Positions 31,838-33,122 of a DNA stretch of 33,122 bases are shown piece by piece (position 1 is the stretch's first letter; each line of letters opens with the position of its first letter). Location of the stretch: assembly GCA_030041295.1 (NCBI GenBank), contig JASHOD010000113.1:1-33122 (forward strand), given 5' to 3'. Made by a program: the position numbers and the translations under genes. This stretch comes from Nitrososphaerales archaeon. Its GTDB lineage: Archaea > Thermoproteota > Nitrososphaeria > Nitrososphaerales > CADDZS01. Under the pieces are notes generated by a model. It had not been told where the DNA came from, did no database searches, and saw only the letters and a program-made list of their open reading frames with translations.

Positions 31838-32878
31838 ATGGAAACAGAACAAGTAAGTGTAAGAAGAGACGACAGTCAACGCCCGACTATGGTAAAAGTA
31901 GAGAATCTTTCAAAATCCTTTGGAAATTTGAAGGCTGTCGACAGCATATCGTTTGAAATCAAAGAAGGTGAAATCTTTGGATTCCTTGGCCCAAATGGCG
32001 CAGGAAAGAGTACAACAATTAATGTCTTAACCACGCTGCTCACACCTTCGGGAGGCAAGGCCGAGATTGCTGGCATAGATATCCACAAACACCCCAACGA
32101 AGTGAGGAGAAATGTCGGTGTGGTGCCTCAAGAATATACCGCGGATGAGGACCTGACTGGATTACAAAATATCATACTCTGCGCTGATCTCTATGGCATA
32201 CCGCGAAGCAATTCAAAGCCTCACGCACTTGAACTTTTGAAACTTGTCGAACTGGAAGATGCGGCAGACAGAAAGGTGAGCACATATTCCGGCGGAATGC
32301 GCAGAAGGCTCGAACTGGCGTGCGGTTTGATTAACTATCCTAAGCTGCTTTTCCTCGATGAGCCGACTCTGGGTCTTGACGTTCAAACACGTGCGGCCGT
32401 CTGGAAATACATCAGAATGTTAAAGGAAGAGTATCGGATGACACTGTTTCTGACGACTCACTACCTTGAAGAAGCGGACTCACTGTGTGATCGCATTGCT
32501 ATCATCGACCATGGACACATTATCAAAATAGGAACTCCGGCTGAGCTCAAAGCAAGCATAGGCGGTGATGTTATCGTGGTGGGTGTGGTTGAAGCAGAGC
32601 CCGACATTTCCTCTGATATTTCCAAAATCAATCTTGTCAAGGATGTCAAGAAGAACGGCAACGAATACAGAATCAAATCCGAGATCGGTGAAGAAGCTTC
32701 AATTCAAATCATAGACATGATAAGGTCAAAGGGACTGCATGTAACGAAAATTTCTCTCACCAAGCCATCTCTCGACGAAGCATATCTAGAATTCACTGGA
32801 AGAACTTTAAGAGAAGAAGAAACGAACAGGATGCAAATGTTCGCCCAGCGCGTTACTATGAGGAGGGCTCGCAGTTAG
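31838..32878 (+). CDS. DrrA-type ABC exporter ATP-binding protein
   Basis: A 346-residue ATPase of daunorubicin-resistance type exporters. Walker A is GPNGAGKST (51-59), Q-loop Gln98 is in VVPQEY, the signature is YSGGM (150-154), Walker B is LLFLDEPTLGLD, and the H-loop is TTHYLEEAD (His208). The C-terminal extension (about 240-330) is the DrrA accessory domain that contacts the permease. A Shine-Dalgarno-like AGGAG lies 7 nt before the ATG at 31838, one of few good ones here. An internal ATG at 31889 would give the more usual short N-terminus. The cognate permease starts 38 bp after the stop. It was likely regulated by the upstream PadR. Confidence 0.93.
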   Translation: METEQVSVRRDDSQRPTMVKVENLSKSFGNLKAVDSISFEIKEGEIFGFLGPNGAGKSTTINVLTTLLTPSGGKAEIAGIDIHKHPNEVRRNVGVVPQEYTADEDLTGLQNIILCADLYGIPRSNSKPHALELLKLVELEDAADRKVSTYSGGMRRRLELACGLINYPKLLFLDEPTLGLDVQTRAAVWKYIRMLKEEYRMTLFLTTHYLEEADSLCDRIAIIDHGHIIKIGTPAELKASIGGDVIVVGVVEAEPDISSDISKINLVKDVKKNGNEYRIKSEIGEEASIQIIDMIRSKGLHVTKISLTKPSLDEAYLEFTGRTLREEETNRMQMFAQRVTMRRARS

Positions 32879-32916
32879 CCTAGACTGTAGAAGTAGGAAT
32901 GTGGTGGGGAAAGAAA

Positions 32917-33122
32917 ATGGTTGAAGAAATTCCAGGAAGAGCGGTTGCAACGGCACAAGAGACTGCATTAGAGGAAGAACAGCAAAGAGAAAGAGAGGAA
33001 GAAAGAGAATTTAGAGCAGCACCGAGACTGAACAAGAGTCCACTTCATGGACTGTGGGCTTTGACTAACAGGGACTTGGTAAAGTGGTACAAAAATCCAA
33101 TTCAGTTAATTATCTCTTTGAT
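32917..33122 (+). CDS. ABC-2 exporter permease (DrrB-like), N-terminal part
   Basis: An open frame from the ATG at 32917 to the window edge, 68 codons. A highly charged, coiled-coil-like stretch (EEEQQREREEEREF) precedes SPLHGLWALTNRDLVKWYKNP, the start of an ABC-2 permease with its cytoplasmic N-terminal helix before the first span. It follows the ATPase gene by 38 bp and completes the PadR-regulated exporter unit. The family assignment rests on the short N-terminal helix pattern and on operon position; the transmembrane part lies outside the window. Confidence 0.75.
   Translation, partial: MVEEIPGRAVATAQETALEEEQQREREEEREFRAAPRLNKSPLHGLWALTNRDLVKWYKNPIQLIISL

Overview
The window looks like a chromosomal segment of an archaeon, most likely in or near the Nitrososphaerota (Thaumarchaeota). 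The lineage is an inference from gene content. Archaeal markers are the tRNA-Ile2 agmatidine synthetase TiaS, a Tsr3 rRNA aminocarboxypropyl transferase, a stand-alone Lrp/AsnC RAM domain, an HTH_10 (bacterio-opsin activator type) regulator fused to TPRs, an archaeal/ER-type signal peptidase with a Ser-His-Asp site, AT-rich TATA-like boxes about 25 nt before starts, frequent TTG starts and few Shine-Dalgarno sites. No rRNA, tRNA, CRISPR array, integrase or transposase was seen.

Layout. Positions 1-8.4 kb hold metabolic genes: the start of a DUF998-like membrane protein, a class III aminotransferase, lipoyl synthase, a metallo-beta-lactamase-fold hydrolase, a tightly coupled LLM-type flavin oxidoreductase/flavin reductase pair, a UbiE-like methyltransferase with a UbiA-like membrane protein (possible quinone pathway), and an MFS transporter. 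Positions 8.6-14 kb hold a membrane-anchored Pro/Thr/Ser-rich protein with basic motifs, TiaS, the RAM-domain protein, Tsr3, a hidden RNase P RNA gene directly after Tsr3, a zinc-ribbon protein, a split-barrel flavin/F420-type protein and a terpene-cyclase-like alpha/alpha-barrel protein. Positions 14.2-21.1 kb hold the HTH-TPR regulator, a secreted protein, a 0.9 kb gene-free stretch, a two-gene ABC exporter, a two-helix membrane protein and a TMEM175-type channel.

The most striking region is 21.5-26.7 kb. Three paralogous exported proteins with SipW/TasA/AbpA-like N-termini, one 803-residue relative carrying two long internal repeats, and a dedicated signal peptidase I form one apparent operon. 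A perfect palindrome touches its TATA box, and a GC-rich hairpin separates the first two genes from the rest. I read this as a cell-surface filament or biofilm-matrix operon: the peptidase would mature the subunits, the abundant paralogues would form the fibre, and the large protein would be a tip, anchor or adhesin. Convergent to it lies a membrane-anchored SPFH protein with four vault-like beta motifs, followed by a tiny exported ORF interrupted by TAG and a GT-C-type glycosyltransferase.

The last 2 kb is a PadR repressor, a DrrA-type ABC ATPase and the start of its permease, with a perfect inverted repeat on the promoter, a likely autoregulated drug/lipid exporter unit.

All calls rest on reading the sequence and proteins by eye. 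No database search, structure prediction or statistical test was run.
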